A stretch of 64,000 nucleotides of DNA, taken from contig JACGCK010000090.1 in NCBI GenBank assembly GCA_014925825.1, positions 123,569 to 187,568 on the forward strand. The letters run 5' to 3'. The position numbers and the translations under genes are program-made. Positions 48,339 through 58,785 of this stretch are shown here, piece after piece. The DNA comes from Pholiota molesta. Lineage: Eukaryota; Basidiomycota; Agaricomycetes; Agaricales; Strophariaceae. The first letter of the stretch is position 1, and the number at the start of each line of letters is the position of its first letter. Below the pieces are notes generated by a model. The model saw nothing but the letters and a program-made list of their open reading frames with translations, ran no database searches and was not told the DNA's origin.

Positions 48339-50993
48339 TCAGAAGTCGTCCTCTTCCTCCTCGTGCCAATCAATATCATTCAGTGCACTCTCGCCTTCCT
48401 CGTACAGTTTGTCCAAGCCAGTCAGCGTCTCGAGATACTTGATGTCGTTAAACGCTTGAAGAAGCATCGAAATCCTTCCTTCTCGTACGCTTGGAGGACC
48501 TACACAAGCCACGAGCCGGACGTTCAGATACGGGAAAAAAATAGTAGACCATGGAAAATATGACATACAATCTCACTGCAGCCTGTGCATCTAGTATACG
48601 CATCGCCCACAAGCGGCATGGTCTTGAACTGGCCCAAGAAACCGCGCAGCTGATGAGGCACCAAGCCGAGCACACCGCTCAGGCCTTCCTGCTCTTCACT
48701 AGCAGCGGCAGTGGCATTGGCATTGGGAGGCGGAGCAGGAGCATGATGCCTATTTCAAACGGTCACAAAAAGTAGTCAGAGCTGCAGGGAATATATATGA
48801 TAAAGGCGATAACTACCTATCAGGGTGCTGCAAAAGGGAAGCAAGGAGTTCTACCGCCGTCGCAGCAGCGATGGGTGCAAGCCCAGGCCTTGTAACAGTA
48901 CACATTTGATCAAGCGTGCGATCCGTAAGAGACTAGATGATGCAAAAATCAGCCTTCCCAGTTATCCTTTGAGCCGCAAGGGAACGGTTACGCACATCGG
49001 CAGGAGCGACGATATCATTGCAGTAGTAGCACCCCAGCTTCTGATGTGGTTTCCCATCGGCGCCTGTCGATAATGAGGAAGCACGAGCGCCATGGCGCAT
49101 GACGAGGAACGTATCAAACCCAAGAGCTGCGTTCAGGACAATCTAGAGCCACATCCAGACAGATTCAGTAAACAGAATCGCCGCGTGTTCCTTCAAAAAA
49201 GATATACCTTTCCCTTCGCAGCCGAAATTACTGTCGGCAGCCAGCGGCTTTCTCGAGAGTCCATCAAGAGGAAGACCGCATCATGTTCCTCGATAAGTTT
49301 CTCCAGTTTCTCTACATCAGCCTGTGCTTGCGCAAGAGAGGTAGGGTTGGGTGGGATAGGATGTCCTGGCATGGGTATAGCGAGGGTATGTCCAGTAGCA
49401 TTCTGCATACGAACACGGTGTCAGATGTATGATGAATAAACATATTTCATTGACTCACGATGCCAGGGAATATTCTCTTCAGGCTTTCAGCAGCGGCTTC
49501 TGCCTTTGGCTTTCCGCCGTCAAGACAGTCGGTAAATTCGAACAATGGTTGCCTAACGGATTCGAAAATGAAACTTTTCCAGAATCTACTAATGTGATCG
49601 TTCGGACGCCCCAGCCCTAACAGAGAAATGTCAATTAAAGAAACAAAAAACATCAAGAAAGAGGAATCACGCACCATCAAGGCCCGAGCTACATAGCACC
49701 CGAGTGTTCCAGCTCCCAACAGGAGGCACCTGGTCGAGGACATCTTATCCAGATCAAGAGCAGGCAGAATTCTCCACCTCATGAGCTTCAATTCAATCAA
49801 CCGCTTGTGCTGCCAACTATCGCCCCAAAATGAATTTAATCTTCACCCATTCTAAGATAAACACATACCTGGTCGGATCCATCATTGGTGCAAGATCAGC
49901 TACACGAGGCCCAAGCTTTCCCTGTGGGTTCTTCTCCCATCCAACAGCGGAAGGACGCCCTGAGGCAGGATCTACGGCAGTTGCTGCGACTGTGAGAGTA
50001 CCGATCTGACTTTTCCAAGGTACATTTGGAGACGCTGGAACCTCCGTGTCGCGCCATCGCAAGACACGGAGCTTGGAGGTTGTTTCTGGGTATAATGCAC
50101 GGAGGTATGCAAGGAGGTTGCGAAGGGGCCATCCTGGATTAGACGGATCCGCCGAGGGATCGAGGAATGCGATCGTCTGCTTCTCGGGAGGCGTAGACGC
50201 GAAGAAAGATTCGTACTGCTCTACTGGAGCAATCGACACATTTCTTGACGCGTCTTCTCGGACGAGAAAGTACGGGAGTGGCGAAGTTTGGCTGCGCAGC
50301 TGGGCGTGGATGGTAGAGAGCTGTGATATGGCGCGTCAGATTTCAATGGATCACAAAAGCAATAAGTGCGTCATCCACCTTTTCAGGATCAAATTCCTCA
50401 GTGGCGTTCTGCCAGCCCTGTTCTGTGATATCCCATGCAGGCTTAGAGACGAAGGCCGGGAATGCGAACCAGTAGTAGTATTTGTACTTCTTGAGGTCCG
50501 CGAAGGTAATTAGAAGGAATCGGTTCAGTTGCGCTGTATCACGGTTCTTGATGATATTGTCCCAGATCTAGAGAGAAATAAGAATATTTTATGGCTGAAA
50601 GAGTAAACACACGGCTTGAGCTTCGTGATTGAAGAGAGCTGTCTTGTCTGCGGCTTTGAATTCCTCAATGGTATTGAAGTTCTTCAGCGTACCAACTGCG
50701 GATACAGACCCATGTGTTGGACTGAGGGATGTTATATAGCCGTTCATAAGAGTTGATTTTCAGCTACACACCTGTAGTCGTTATCGAAAGAGTCCGAACC
50801 AACTGTAGATTACACGGCAAGAGATCTCTTGGCCAGATTCTCTATCCTTGACACTTCGTCCAGCTGTATACGATCCTTGAGTTGGAACAGCCGCGTCTGA
50901 GAGCTTTAGGACATCAATTTTGAGGTCACTGAGTTTGTGCCATAGTGCTGGCTGCACTAAGGACGAGAAGGGCGTAAACTGCACGATCGGCAT
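48339..50993 (-). CDS. atg7: autophagy E1-like enzyme Atg7, frame broken at four sites
   Basis: E1 enzyme that activates Atg8 and Atg12. From ATG 50993: [20 protein letters not shown], the N-terminal domain with [35 protein letters not shown] and KLRVLRWRD, then the adenylation domain with ATP loop [50 protein letters not shown], the catalytic Cys in [11 protein letters not shown], and the C-terminal Atg8-contact tail ending [14 protein letters not shown] at 48339. One-base gaps are needed near 50821 (TTT read as TT before LPCNLQL), near 50800 (GGG as GG), near 49557 (after SFSNP) and near 48470 ([13 protein letters not shown]). Exon borders are otherwise normal. A conserved core autophagy gene with four such gaps argues for sequence error. 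Confidence 0.9.
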
Positions 50994-51490
50994 CGAGGAT
51001 GGTTAATGAGACGGGTATGGGTTTGATGGTTGGGCGTAGGAGCCGATCTGAGCTTCGCTTGGGTAAATCAAGGAAATATGTGTATATGAGTCTCGAGGCT
51101 GGGTCGTTCTTTGTTAGTTTGTGGAAGAGAAAGAGGCGAGGATGATAAAAGAGTCAAGTAGAGGAGTCTGAACGACGCGGATGGCAAGCTGTGCCAAGAT
51201 CTCGTGATGGCTTATCTTATCTAAACTACCTTCAAGGTTCTGATTCAATTAGAGCGCGCTGCTGAGTCCGCCTCCGGTTATCTCCCTTGCGTCGAAACCA
51301 TAGTATGCACCCTCTGTGCCCAGTATCTGCCTTGACTCGGGGTCGGCTATCAGATAAAATCATGAAGGGATCACTCATCATCCATTCGCTGACTACCCGG
51401 TCCCGCATACTTACAAACCATGACATATATATTTGAAATGGTTCCCAAGAACGGTACGGAATCGAACTTACCCACCACCATCATCGCACA
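50994..51490. other. divergent promoter region, atg7 and barrel gene A
   Basis: About 0.5 kb between two divergently read genes. Nothing else recognised; the last 50 bases belong to the tandem duplication described separately. Confidence 0.4.
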
Positions 51491-52258
51491 ATGCCAGTCT
51501 ATGAAATCTTCGTATTCCCTGCCTCCGACGCCTTCGTGGCCGACCCTGCCGCAGCACTGAAGCCGGCGCGCGAGTTTATGAGCAAGGTCGACGGTTGTCT
51601 TAGGTAGGAGTATCTCCTGACTTGGGAATTTGTGTTATGGCTAAATCTGAGGTCATTCCTAGCGTTCATGGAGGGGCGGCAGAGGAAGAAAAGACTGGTT
51701 ATCTCGTGGTCGGTAAGGATTATGAGGCTAACTTCAGTAAATGTGCTCATAACATTTACTAGCTTGGGAGACCTATGAACATCATCTCGCCCTCATGAAA
51801 CGCGAAGGATATCCTGATATAATTGGTCTGGCTCCCGTATTCGGTGAAGGAGACCCAAAGTTATACCACGTCGACTTTATTGAAAGCCCAGAGACTGCGC
51901 TCGCACAAAACGCAACTGAGATTTTAATCATGACACTGAAAGAGGGCAAGACCAAAGAAGATCTCGCTGCAGCCATTGCGGTCTTGGGTGCCAAAATCAC
52001 TGCGGAAGAAGGGTGCTCTAAGCCTCTCGCCTGGGGGGAGACCCGTGAAGAGCCTGGAAAGACTTTCTTCTCTTTCCTCGGATGGGAAAGTTCCAAGGTG
52101 GGATGGCCATCATGATACTTCATATTTTGTTGTTAACTGCGCCTTTGCAGAGGCATGTCGAAGTTGTTGGCCAGAACTCCTACGAGACACCCATTCAGAA
52201 TATGTACGCTGCCGCTGACATCAAGATCGTCCACGTTGATTTCAAGAAGGTTTTATGA
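51491..52258 (+). CDS. ABM-like dimeric alpha/beta-barrel protein, copy A
   Basis: Four exons with clean joins: MPVYEIFVFPASDAFVADPA to the KVDGCL turn; VHGGAAEEEKTGYLVV; WETYEHHLALMKREGYP through EEGCSKPLAWGETREEPGK and FFSFLGWESSK; then RHVEVVGQNSYETPIQNMY and VHVDFKKVL to TGA 52258. The layout of two ferredoxin-like halves, each with a W-E-S/T-x-E/K segment, fits the dimeric alpha/beta barrel fold of antibiotic-biosynthesis-monooxygenase-like proteins. No signal peptide or cofactor motif is evident. The role is unknown; related proteins are oxygenases or stress-response barrels. Tandem copy B lies 315 bp downstream. Confidence 0.8.
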
Positions 52259-52572
52259 GGTTTAAGTTGGTCCTGAGAACTTGGATGAGCATTAGACATC
52301 GGAAAGTACCTATCAATTTGGAAGACTTGAATACATTGAAAGGATATACAATTTCCAACACGACAACTTCCCTTGAGAACGAAATAATCATCAGGCATGT
52401 CTTATCAGGTTTGGGATGCATATGTATTAGAACATGAAGGCACCACCTATCCATCCGCCTGACTGACGCTCCCCAAATCCGGCCTCACGTATGTACGTAC
52501 AAACCCACATTCAATATAAACGGTTCCCAAGAACTGTACGGAATCGATCTTATCCACCACCATCATCGCGCA

Positions 52573-53342
52573 ATGCCAGTCTACGAAATCTTCGTATTTC
52601 CTGCCTCCGACGCCTTCGTGGCCGACCCTGCCGCAGCACTGAAGCCGGCGCGCGAGTTTATGAACAAGATCGACGGTTGTCTTAGGTAGGAGTATCTCCT
52701 GACTTGGGAATTTGTGTTATGGCTAAATCTGAGGTAATTTCTTAGCGTTCATGGAGGGGCGGCAGAGGAAGAAAAGACTGGTTATCTTGCGGTCGGTAAG
52801 GATTCTGAGCGCGAAATTCATCAAATGTGCTCATATCATTTAATAGCTTGGGAGACCTATGAACATCATCTAGCCCTCATGAAACGCGAAGGATATCCTG
52901 GTATAATTGGTCTGGCTCCCGTATTCGGTGAAGGAGACCCAAAGTTATACCACGTCGACTTTATCGAAAGTCCAGACACTGCCCTCGCACAAAACGCGAC
53001 TGAGGTTTTAACCATGACACTGAAAGAGGGCGAGACCAAAGAAGATCTCGCTGCAGCCGTTGCAGTCTTGGGTCCCAAGATTACAGCGGAAGAAGGGTGC
53101 TCTAAGCCTCTCGCCTGGGGGGAGACCCGTGAAGAGCCTGGAAAGACTTTCTTCCTTTTCCTCGGGTGGGAAAGTTCCAAGGTGGGGTGTCTCTCATGAT
53201 CTTTCATATGTTGTTATTAAGTGTGTCTTTGCAGAGGCATTTCGATGTAGTCGGCCAGAGCTCCTACGAGACTCCCATCCAGAATTTGTTCGCTGCCGTT
53301 GACATCAAGATGGTCCACGTTGATTTTAAAAAGGTTTTATGA
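52573..53342 (+). CDS. ABM-like dimeric alpha/beta-barrel protein, copy B
   Basis: Nearly the same protein as copy A with the same four-exon plan: MPVYEIFVFPASDAFVADPA, KIDGCL, VHGGAAEEEKTGYLAV, WETYEHHLALMKREGYPG, and a tail RHFDVVGQSSYETPIQNLF ending VHVDFKKVL at TGA 53342. It differs from A at scattered residues (such as D/G, E/D and K/E changes) with the frame intact, so both copies look functional. It arose by direct tandem duplication of about 1.08 kb. Confidence 0.8.
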
Positions 53343-53721
53343 GATTGCTTGCCGGCCGCTAGGTATACGAGCGACATGTATTAACAGCGAATATGCAATC
53401 GGGAAAATGCCAGGATCTCCAGCACTATATATCTCATGACTGACTTCTTTGAGAACAAGGCAAGGTTGATCTTATGTACTGTGATCTTATCAGGTTTGGG
53501 ACGTACTGGTGCCGATCAGCTATATATAGCTCCAGGTTCTAACACGATTGGCTTCCTTTGAGAACGAAATTATCATCATGCTTATCAGTCCGGGACGCCG
53601 TATGTATGTCCTAGAGCCGATCAGTTATAAATACTAACTTGAGTGCGGCTCCATGGCATGGCATGGTTCCCTTTCCAAAGTTTGAACTTCGTTTCGTCCT
53701 TCGTCCCATCAACAATAAGCA

Positions 53722-54479
53722 ATGCCTATGGTCGAATTTGTCTGGTGGCCTGGGACGGATGCCTTCCTGGATGATCTCGAGAACATAATCAAGCCAACCG
53801 TCGCCCACATTTCTTCCACGAAAGGCTGTTTGAGGTTCGTAGTGCACCATTCCATATCAAACCCACAATAGCCTCTATCAAATATCCAGGATCTGCCACG
53901 GTCTTGAAGAGGAGGACAAAACCAAGTTCTGGATGATAGTTGGTGATGGCACATCTCCCTAACCTCCACCGCATCTATATCCCGTCCTAACCATCATTAT
54001 GATTTTTCGGGCCTCAAATATAGTTTGGCAGAGCCATGCCCACCATCAAGCGATGATGGACAGTCCGGATTACGCAATAATGGTTGGGAGACTGAAGCAC
54101 TACTTCGATGGAGAATTGAAGATGAACCACGTCGAGTTCGCCGATGACGAACAACCGCCGTTCAGTGCACCAATCACAGCGATCTCGTTCCTTAGATCTG
54201 AGAACACGGAGGCCAAGGAGGCCGATGAAGCGCTACAGTCTCTAATGAAAGTGAACATCGGGGGTATCGGTGCGACTTGGGGCCAAACACAAGAAGAAAC
54301 CGCACTGAAAATTGTGATCGTTGGTTGGGGACTGTCGAGGTAGGAGGCCGATTGCATATTCCCTTTTGCGTCGGTTAAAGTTATTGCAGAGTTATCCAAA
54401 TCCTTCAGCACTTGTGGATGCCGACGTCGAGACTATTCACGTAAAGTTCAAGGAGGTATTTAGGTCTCGTGAGCGCTAA
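53722..54479 (+). CDS. ABM-like dimeric alpha/beta-barrel protein, diverged copy C
   Basis: Same exon plan as A and B but only distantly similar: MPMVEFVWWPGTDAFLDDLE, a TKGCL turn, ICHGLEEEDKTKFWMIV, WQSHAHHQAMMDSPDYAIM, a middle with MNHVEFADDEQPPFS and IGATWGQTQEETALKIVIVGW, and a last exon SYPNPSALVDADVETIHVKF ending TAA 54479. The conserved pieces are the GC turn, the W-x-S/T-x-x-HH segment and the final IHVKF strand. The intron near 54340 needs one more base to keep phase (LS[K] before GTAGGA), as elsewhere in the window. Function unknown. Confidence 0.72.
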
Positions 54480-54641
54480 AAATGGGCATTGCTTATATGA
54501 TTATTCCATTCGTTAAAGGCCGAAGAATAAATAAATCGGGTAAATCTATGAATGAAATCCAAGGTCAGGATATGGAATTAAGACATGTTGTACACTCACC
54601 ACACCATCAAGCCCTAAACTTGGCTTTCTTCGACATATAAA

Positions 54642-56289
54642 TCAACTCACGCTCCGGACATGCTGCCTAAGCCATGGCAACCAGGCAGAATCCACACTTT
54701 GACATTCATTGATGACCAGAGACTCGATTTGCTTGACCTGCGGGGTGGTTGCGCATCCGGGTTCGAGGGTCTGGCAGCCGCGCTTTGATCATGCGCACAA
54801 TGGGGCCCGTCTGGACGTCGATGCATTCGAGAAGTTGACATGGGTGAGTTTAGGGCATCGAACTAGAGGAGAATTTGACGAGGAAGCAATTCTGGAGTAT
54901 CGTCTGGCGGAAGGGAGTAGCCAGATAGTTAATTATCTTTGCCGCTTCTGTGTTTGAAACTTCGAGAATTTGAAGGTCTGGGGAGATGAGAAGGACCGCA
55001 ATTATACGCGAAGTGTCAGCGGCGCAGGAGCGAATGGTGAACTCCGTAAGATTTGGATTACATCTCTCGACAACGTCCAAAAGTTCATTGGCGTAGGTGA
55101 CAGCCTCGAGTCGAAGGATCTGCAATGCAGGTAGATCAGACATCAGTATAGGGTACCTGAATCTCTTGATGTCCAAGCAGGTCAAATGCCTCAGAGGAAC
55201 CTCTGTCTTCAAGGTTAAGTCGAAATTATGCAAACAAGACATTCAAGCAGGGGATGGGCTTCTATAAATTCGTTAAATTCAGCCACTGTTGCGTCGCTGG
55301 CATTTTCCAACGTGAGTGACGAAAGGTTTTTGAAACTGAGATCTTGGAACATATTCCGTGTTATAGTAAGATGACGAAGGGCGAGATGTCGTAGACTTGG
55401 CAGCTCGTTGACGGGATTGATATCGTTCTAGCGTACGTGCGGCCGGTAATATCCAAGGTATCGAGGTGGCATAATGCATCAGACTTTCCGATGCGGCGCA
55501 ATATTTTTCCATCTCCCAGCGTTCATATTTCAGCACACGAAGGTCTTCCCACCTCACTCCGCTCAGGATATCGTACGGCCAAGCAGGATCGCTAAGTACG
55601 TCCGCGTCCACAGATAGTTCACGAAGCTTTCCTTTCGATCGTTGAATCCAAGCTTTTGCTTTGTGTTTGGCCGATGGCGATCCAATCTGAGGACTTCCCA
55701 TAGATAATGACAGTGATGGATGACCTGACGCCAGTGCTTGGAAACTTGAGAAAGCCCAATTACCGAGGTGTGTTTATCCTCAACGACCATCCTAGCAATT
55801 TCTCCAAACAGCTCTACGGAAGGTTTCCCATGTGGTCAATGCGCTTTCGCCGGCGTCGCTCCGCGTCCTCTTGGGCCTCCAATGCTTTTGCTTCCAACGA
55901 CAGCACGAAGCGCGTCGTTCTGTATGTTCTTCCTTTAGCTTGCTCAGGCCTAGTTTAACCATCGTAAGAGACGCTTCGGGTTTGTTCACAGTAATAAACA
56001 GCTGTGCAGCGCGTGAATAGCCCTGCCATTGGTCGGGAGCGACTTCGATTGTCTTCTTTGCGTCCTTCAAAGCCTTCTTGGTCTCGCCGAGTTTGGCATA
56101 AACGGCTGCTCGTGTGTCAAGCATCAGGTAATTGTCTTGAGCACCATTATCGATCGCCTAGTCATTAAATTTCAGTCATGAAGGCAGGAATAGCGCTATG
56201 TAACTAACTTTATTGAACTGTTCCAGAGCTTGTTGAAGATCGCCGTTTTTGTAAAGGATTAAGCCTTGTTGAAAGTGTTTTTTCGACAT
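54642..56289 (-). CDS. TPR / F-box / leucine-rich-repeat protein, frame broken
   Basis: From ATG 56289: MSKKHFQQGLILYKNGDLQQ begins a TPR block continued after an intron by YLMLDTRAAVYAKLGETKKAL and APDQWQGYSRAAQLFITVN. A charged helix ALEAQEDAERRRRKR leads to an F-box (NLPVELFGEIARMVV...VSKHWRQVIHHCHYLW), followed by leucine-rich repeats (LPALQILRLEAVTYANELL, LTEFTIRSCAADTSRI) and an end QIESLVINECQSVDSAWLPW, TGA 54642. This order matches SCF substrate receptors of the Pof3/Dia2 type, which pair TPR, F-box and LRR. One-base gaps occur near 55908, 55818 and 55678 and in the 3' part. Substrate not predictable. Confidence 0.75.
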
Positions 56290-56661
56290 ATTGAGTGGCC
56301 ACTACAGCTTCCACAAGAGTCCCTCCTATAATATAAAAGGTAGAAAGGATTGAGTAAGGTCTTGTTGAGGTTTGAATTTGAGAGGCGAAGCGCGTTCGCT
56401 GAGTCTGGCGTCACTCGTCACGCTCGTATCACATGACTTTACACTGCGCGTTAAGCCAAGAGCCGAGGGAACGCGCACCGACGACGTGATGACTCCCAAA
56501 TTTCACTTGTTCACATCATGGATCTGATAAGTATCAGTGAGTCATCTTACCGTTGATAATATTGGTTCACTCGGAAACGTATAAGTACTTGAAACCTTCA
56601 GCCTTTCCTGTAGAATCCACAACGAAGACCAGCACACATCCCACTGTAGCACCTATCTCTG
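56290..56661. promoter_or_regulatory. bidirectional promoter region
   Basis: A 372-bp gap between the start codons of the divergent F-box gene and the plus-strand gene at 56662. No clear TATA box was seen. Confidence 0.4.
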
Positions 56662-57735
56662 ATGTCAGACTCATGGCAAGGTCGATTAAGGGTCCGCGCA
56701 AATGGACCTCCGAACGCCCGCAAGACCTTTCGAGGAGGCGCATCTGGTAGCCAACAACAACAGAGCAACGCTCCGACCCCTCCCCCACAACGTCGTAGCC
56801 TAATTGCAAGCCTGGAGGGCGCTTCTGACCCCCAAGACGGCTCCCCGCTCTTTATCACTATCCCACCCGAAATTCGTAACAGAATCTTTGCGTTCGCGCT
56901 GACTAGCTACGACGACAAATCGCATCCATACCCTGAAGACGCCTACTACTATCGGCCTGGATATCACTACCGCCAACGCATCGACACCGCACTGCTTGCC
57001 ACATGTCGCCGCATCTACTCTGAGACGCACGATCTCCCAGTCTCTCAAAACGAGCATGTCTTCTGGGGCAGCGCCGACCGGGCCCCCCCAGGGTTGAAGT
57101 TCTCTGACAGTCCACGTCACTATTTCAAGCAGATGACCCTTGACCAGCGGAAGGCTGTTGTGGATGTCCACCTCTTCACTCAGCTTTTCTGGCTGGAGCG
57201 CACGTTCCCACACGTTTGCAATGAAATGAACCCAAAGCGCATAAAGATCACCATCCGGCATACCGATTGGTGGTACTGGGAGAACAATAAACCGTTGGTC
57301 ATGAACACCGGCTGGGGAGACAATTTGAAGTCAATAAAGGAATTAGAAGTGCTGGAAGTCGAATTGGAAACGATGGAAAGAGATAAGGCCCAAGTGAGTA
57401 AAGCGCCACCAATTGTGACATCTCATGAATAATTCTCGTTCGTATAGTTGGATGCCATTGTTAAATCCATGAACACATGGACGTTTGCCCTGGACGGAGA
57501 CCGCAAGCTGACAACAGAGGGAAATCAACTCGTCCGCGAACGATATCTGGGGCAAGGGTCTTTCAACCAATCCGGACATTCCGCCAATACCCACTATGAT
57601 TCTGGCCTCAACCTCTGGAATGTGACACTGGTACAGAGACCGTCAGTGGCAGCGTCGGCGCTGGTGTACACCATCCCGCGGATACCCTATGTCGTATCCA
57701 TTCTTCGATGGACGGCAAAGCAGAACCAGACTTAA
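56662..57735 (+). CDS. DUF7730-like protein of unknown function
   Basis: Two exons (56662-57393 and 57448-57735) with a GTGAGT...TAG intron give about 339 residues, frame clean. A Gln/Pro-rich low-complexity N-terminus precedes FITIPPEIRNRIFAFAL and LLATCRRIYSETHDLP, the paired pattern of a large fungal family in which an F-box-like helix (LPxEIRxxIxxxAL) is followed by LLxxCRxIYxE. Downstream it has VVDVHLFTQLFWLE, IKITIRHTDWWYW and NLKSIKELEVLEVELETM. Family members are uncharacterised and may be substrate adaptors. The start is the first ATG in frame, MSDSWQGRLRVR. Confidence 0.75.
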
Positions 57736-58095
57736 CTACTTCAGTGGCATGCGGACTATGTCATTCATTTTCAAGGTCGGTCGAAATCAATTATTGGGTG
57801 CGGTGTCGAATATGAACAATATTTTTGTATGTTGTAACAGTATATAGTTGAGCAACTGAATGATACCCAGGTTTAATGTTAGAAATTATGACACGCCACC
57901 CCTCACTTCCACTGCAATAATATCTCAGAGTCAGGCCTCAGGCCTCAGGCTTGTCCTAGGCAGATTCCAGAAATCTCTCCCTTAGAGCAATGAAGCCAAC
58001 TTTATTCAATGTCCTGATCACAAGCTAAATCGAGTGATTACTGTAATATGATATTGACATCATTGATTGTCCCTTCCTCGACTGATAACGTACTC
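57736..58095. other. intergenic, short triplicated motif
   Basis: Nothing coding seen. Around 57930-57950 the heptamer GGCCTCA is repeated in tandem. Confidence 0.4.
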
Positions 58096-58631
58096 ATGAC
58101 ATCCCCCCACCCGTGTCACGTCGAAGGCGGCCTCGAAGGGCCCTCCCAAGACGAACCACTCCCCACCAACCAAAACCACACACGCCCCACCGAAAACGAC
58201 CTCCCCACCATCCACATAACCTCCTACGGACATCGCCTCGGGCCCCTCCTCCCCGCGCCCGACTTGGCATTCGACCTCCGCGCGCTGCCCAACCCGCCCA
58301 AGAACGTCCGCACCGGCCACACGGGCTCTCCAAAGCGCTCGGGGACGCCTTCTTTGCGGACGAGCGCGTGCAGCGGCGCTTTCAGGAGACCTGCGCCGCG
58401 ATCCGCTCGCGGGCGGAGGAGGCAGCCGCGAGCGGGGTCGGGGCGCTGAGCGTGGGGGTGTGCTGCGAGTTGGGCAAACACCGGAGTGTGGCGTTCGTTG
58501 AGGAGCTGGGCCGCGTTCGCTTTGAGGGCTGGAATGTGGTCGTTAGACATAGGGATGTTCATCGCAAAAACTCCAGTCAAAAAACAGGTCGCTCTAGTAG
58601 CCGCAGAGTTGACGCCGATAGTGATTACTGA
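58096..58631 (+). CDS. RapZ C-terminal-domain-like protein, one frame break
   Basis: The frame reads IHITSYGHRLGPLLP, DLAFDLRALPNPPKNVRTGHTG, then after a one-base gap near 58324 (GGGG read as GGG) LSKALGDAFFADERVQRRF, VGVCCELGKHRSVAFVEELG and VVVRHRDVHRK. The pattern S-x-G-x-x-x-G-P, FD-x-R-x-LPNP, C-x-x-G-x-HRSV and V-x-H-R-D is that of the RapZ C-terminal domain; in bacteria RapZ binds glucosamine-6-phosphate and an sRNA through this region. Here it stands alone, with an unstructured N-terminus. The bacterial role cannot be assumed for a fungus. The start may be ATG 58096 or 58048. Very GC-rich compared with its flanks. Confidence 0.75.
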
Positions 58632-58785
58632 GTGCTGAGGCCTGAGGAGTCTACATACTTCAGATTTACACCTGACGCGTTAATACCCTCCTCCATATCG
58701 TTCCTGATAAATAAACTATGTACATGTTTTTACAACTACTAGATCCAATGTGGTATAAACTAGTCCCGATGAGTGCATAAGAACA

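Larger units (their letters stand above)
51437..53345 (+). repeat. tandem duplication carrying barrel genes A and B
   Basis: The segment starting GGTTCCCAAGAAC at about 51437 recurs at about 52521, and start codons lie 1,082 bp apart. Similarity runs from about 55 bp upstream of each ATG through all exons and introns to just past each stop. Differences are scattered substitutions. A shared motif (TTGAGAACGAAAT-ATCATCA) appears again downstream of both copies. Confidence 0.85.
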
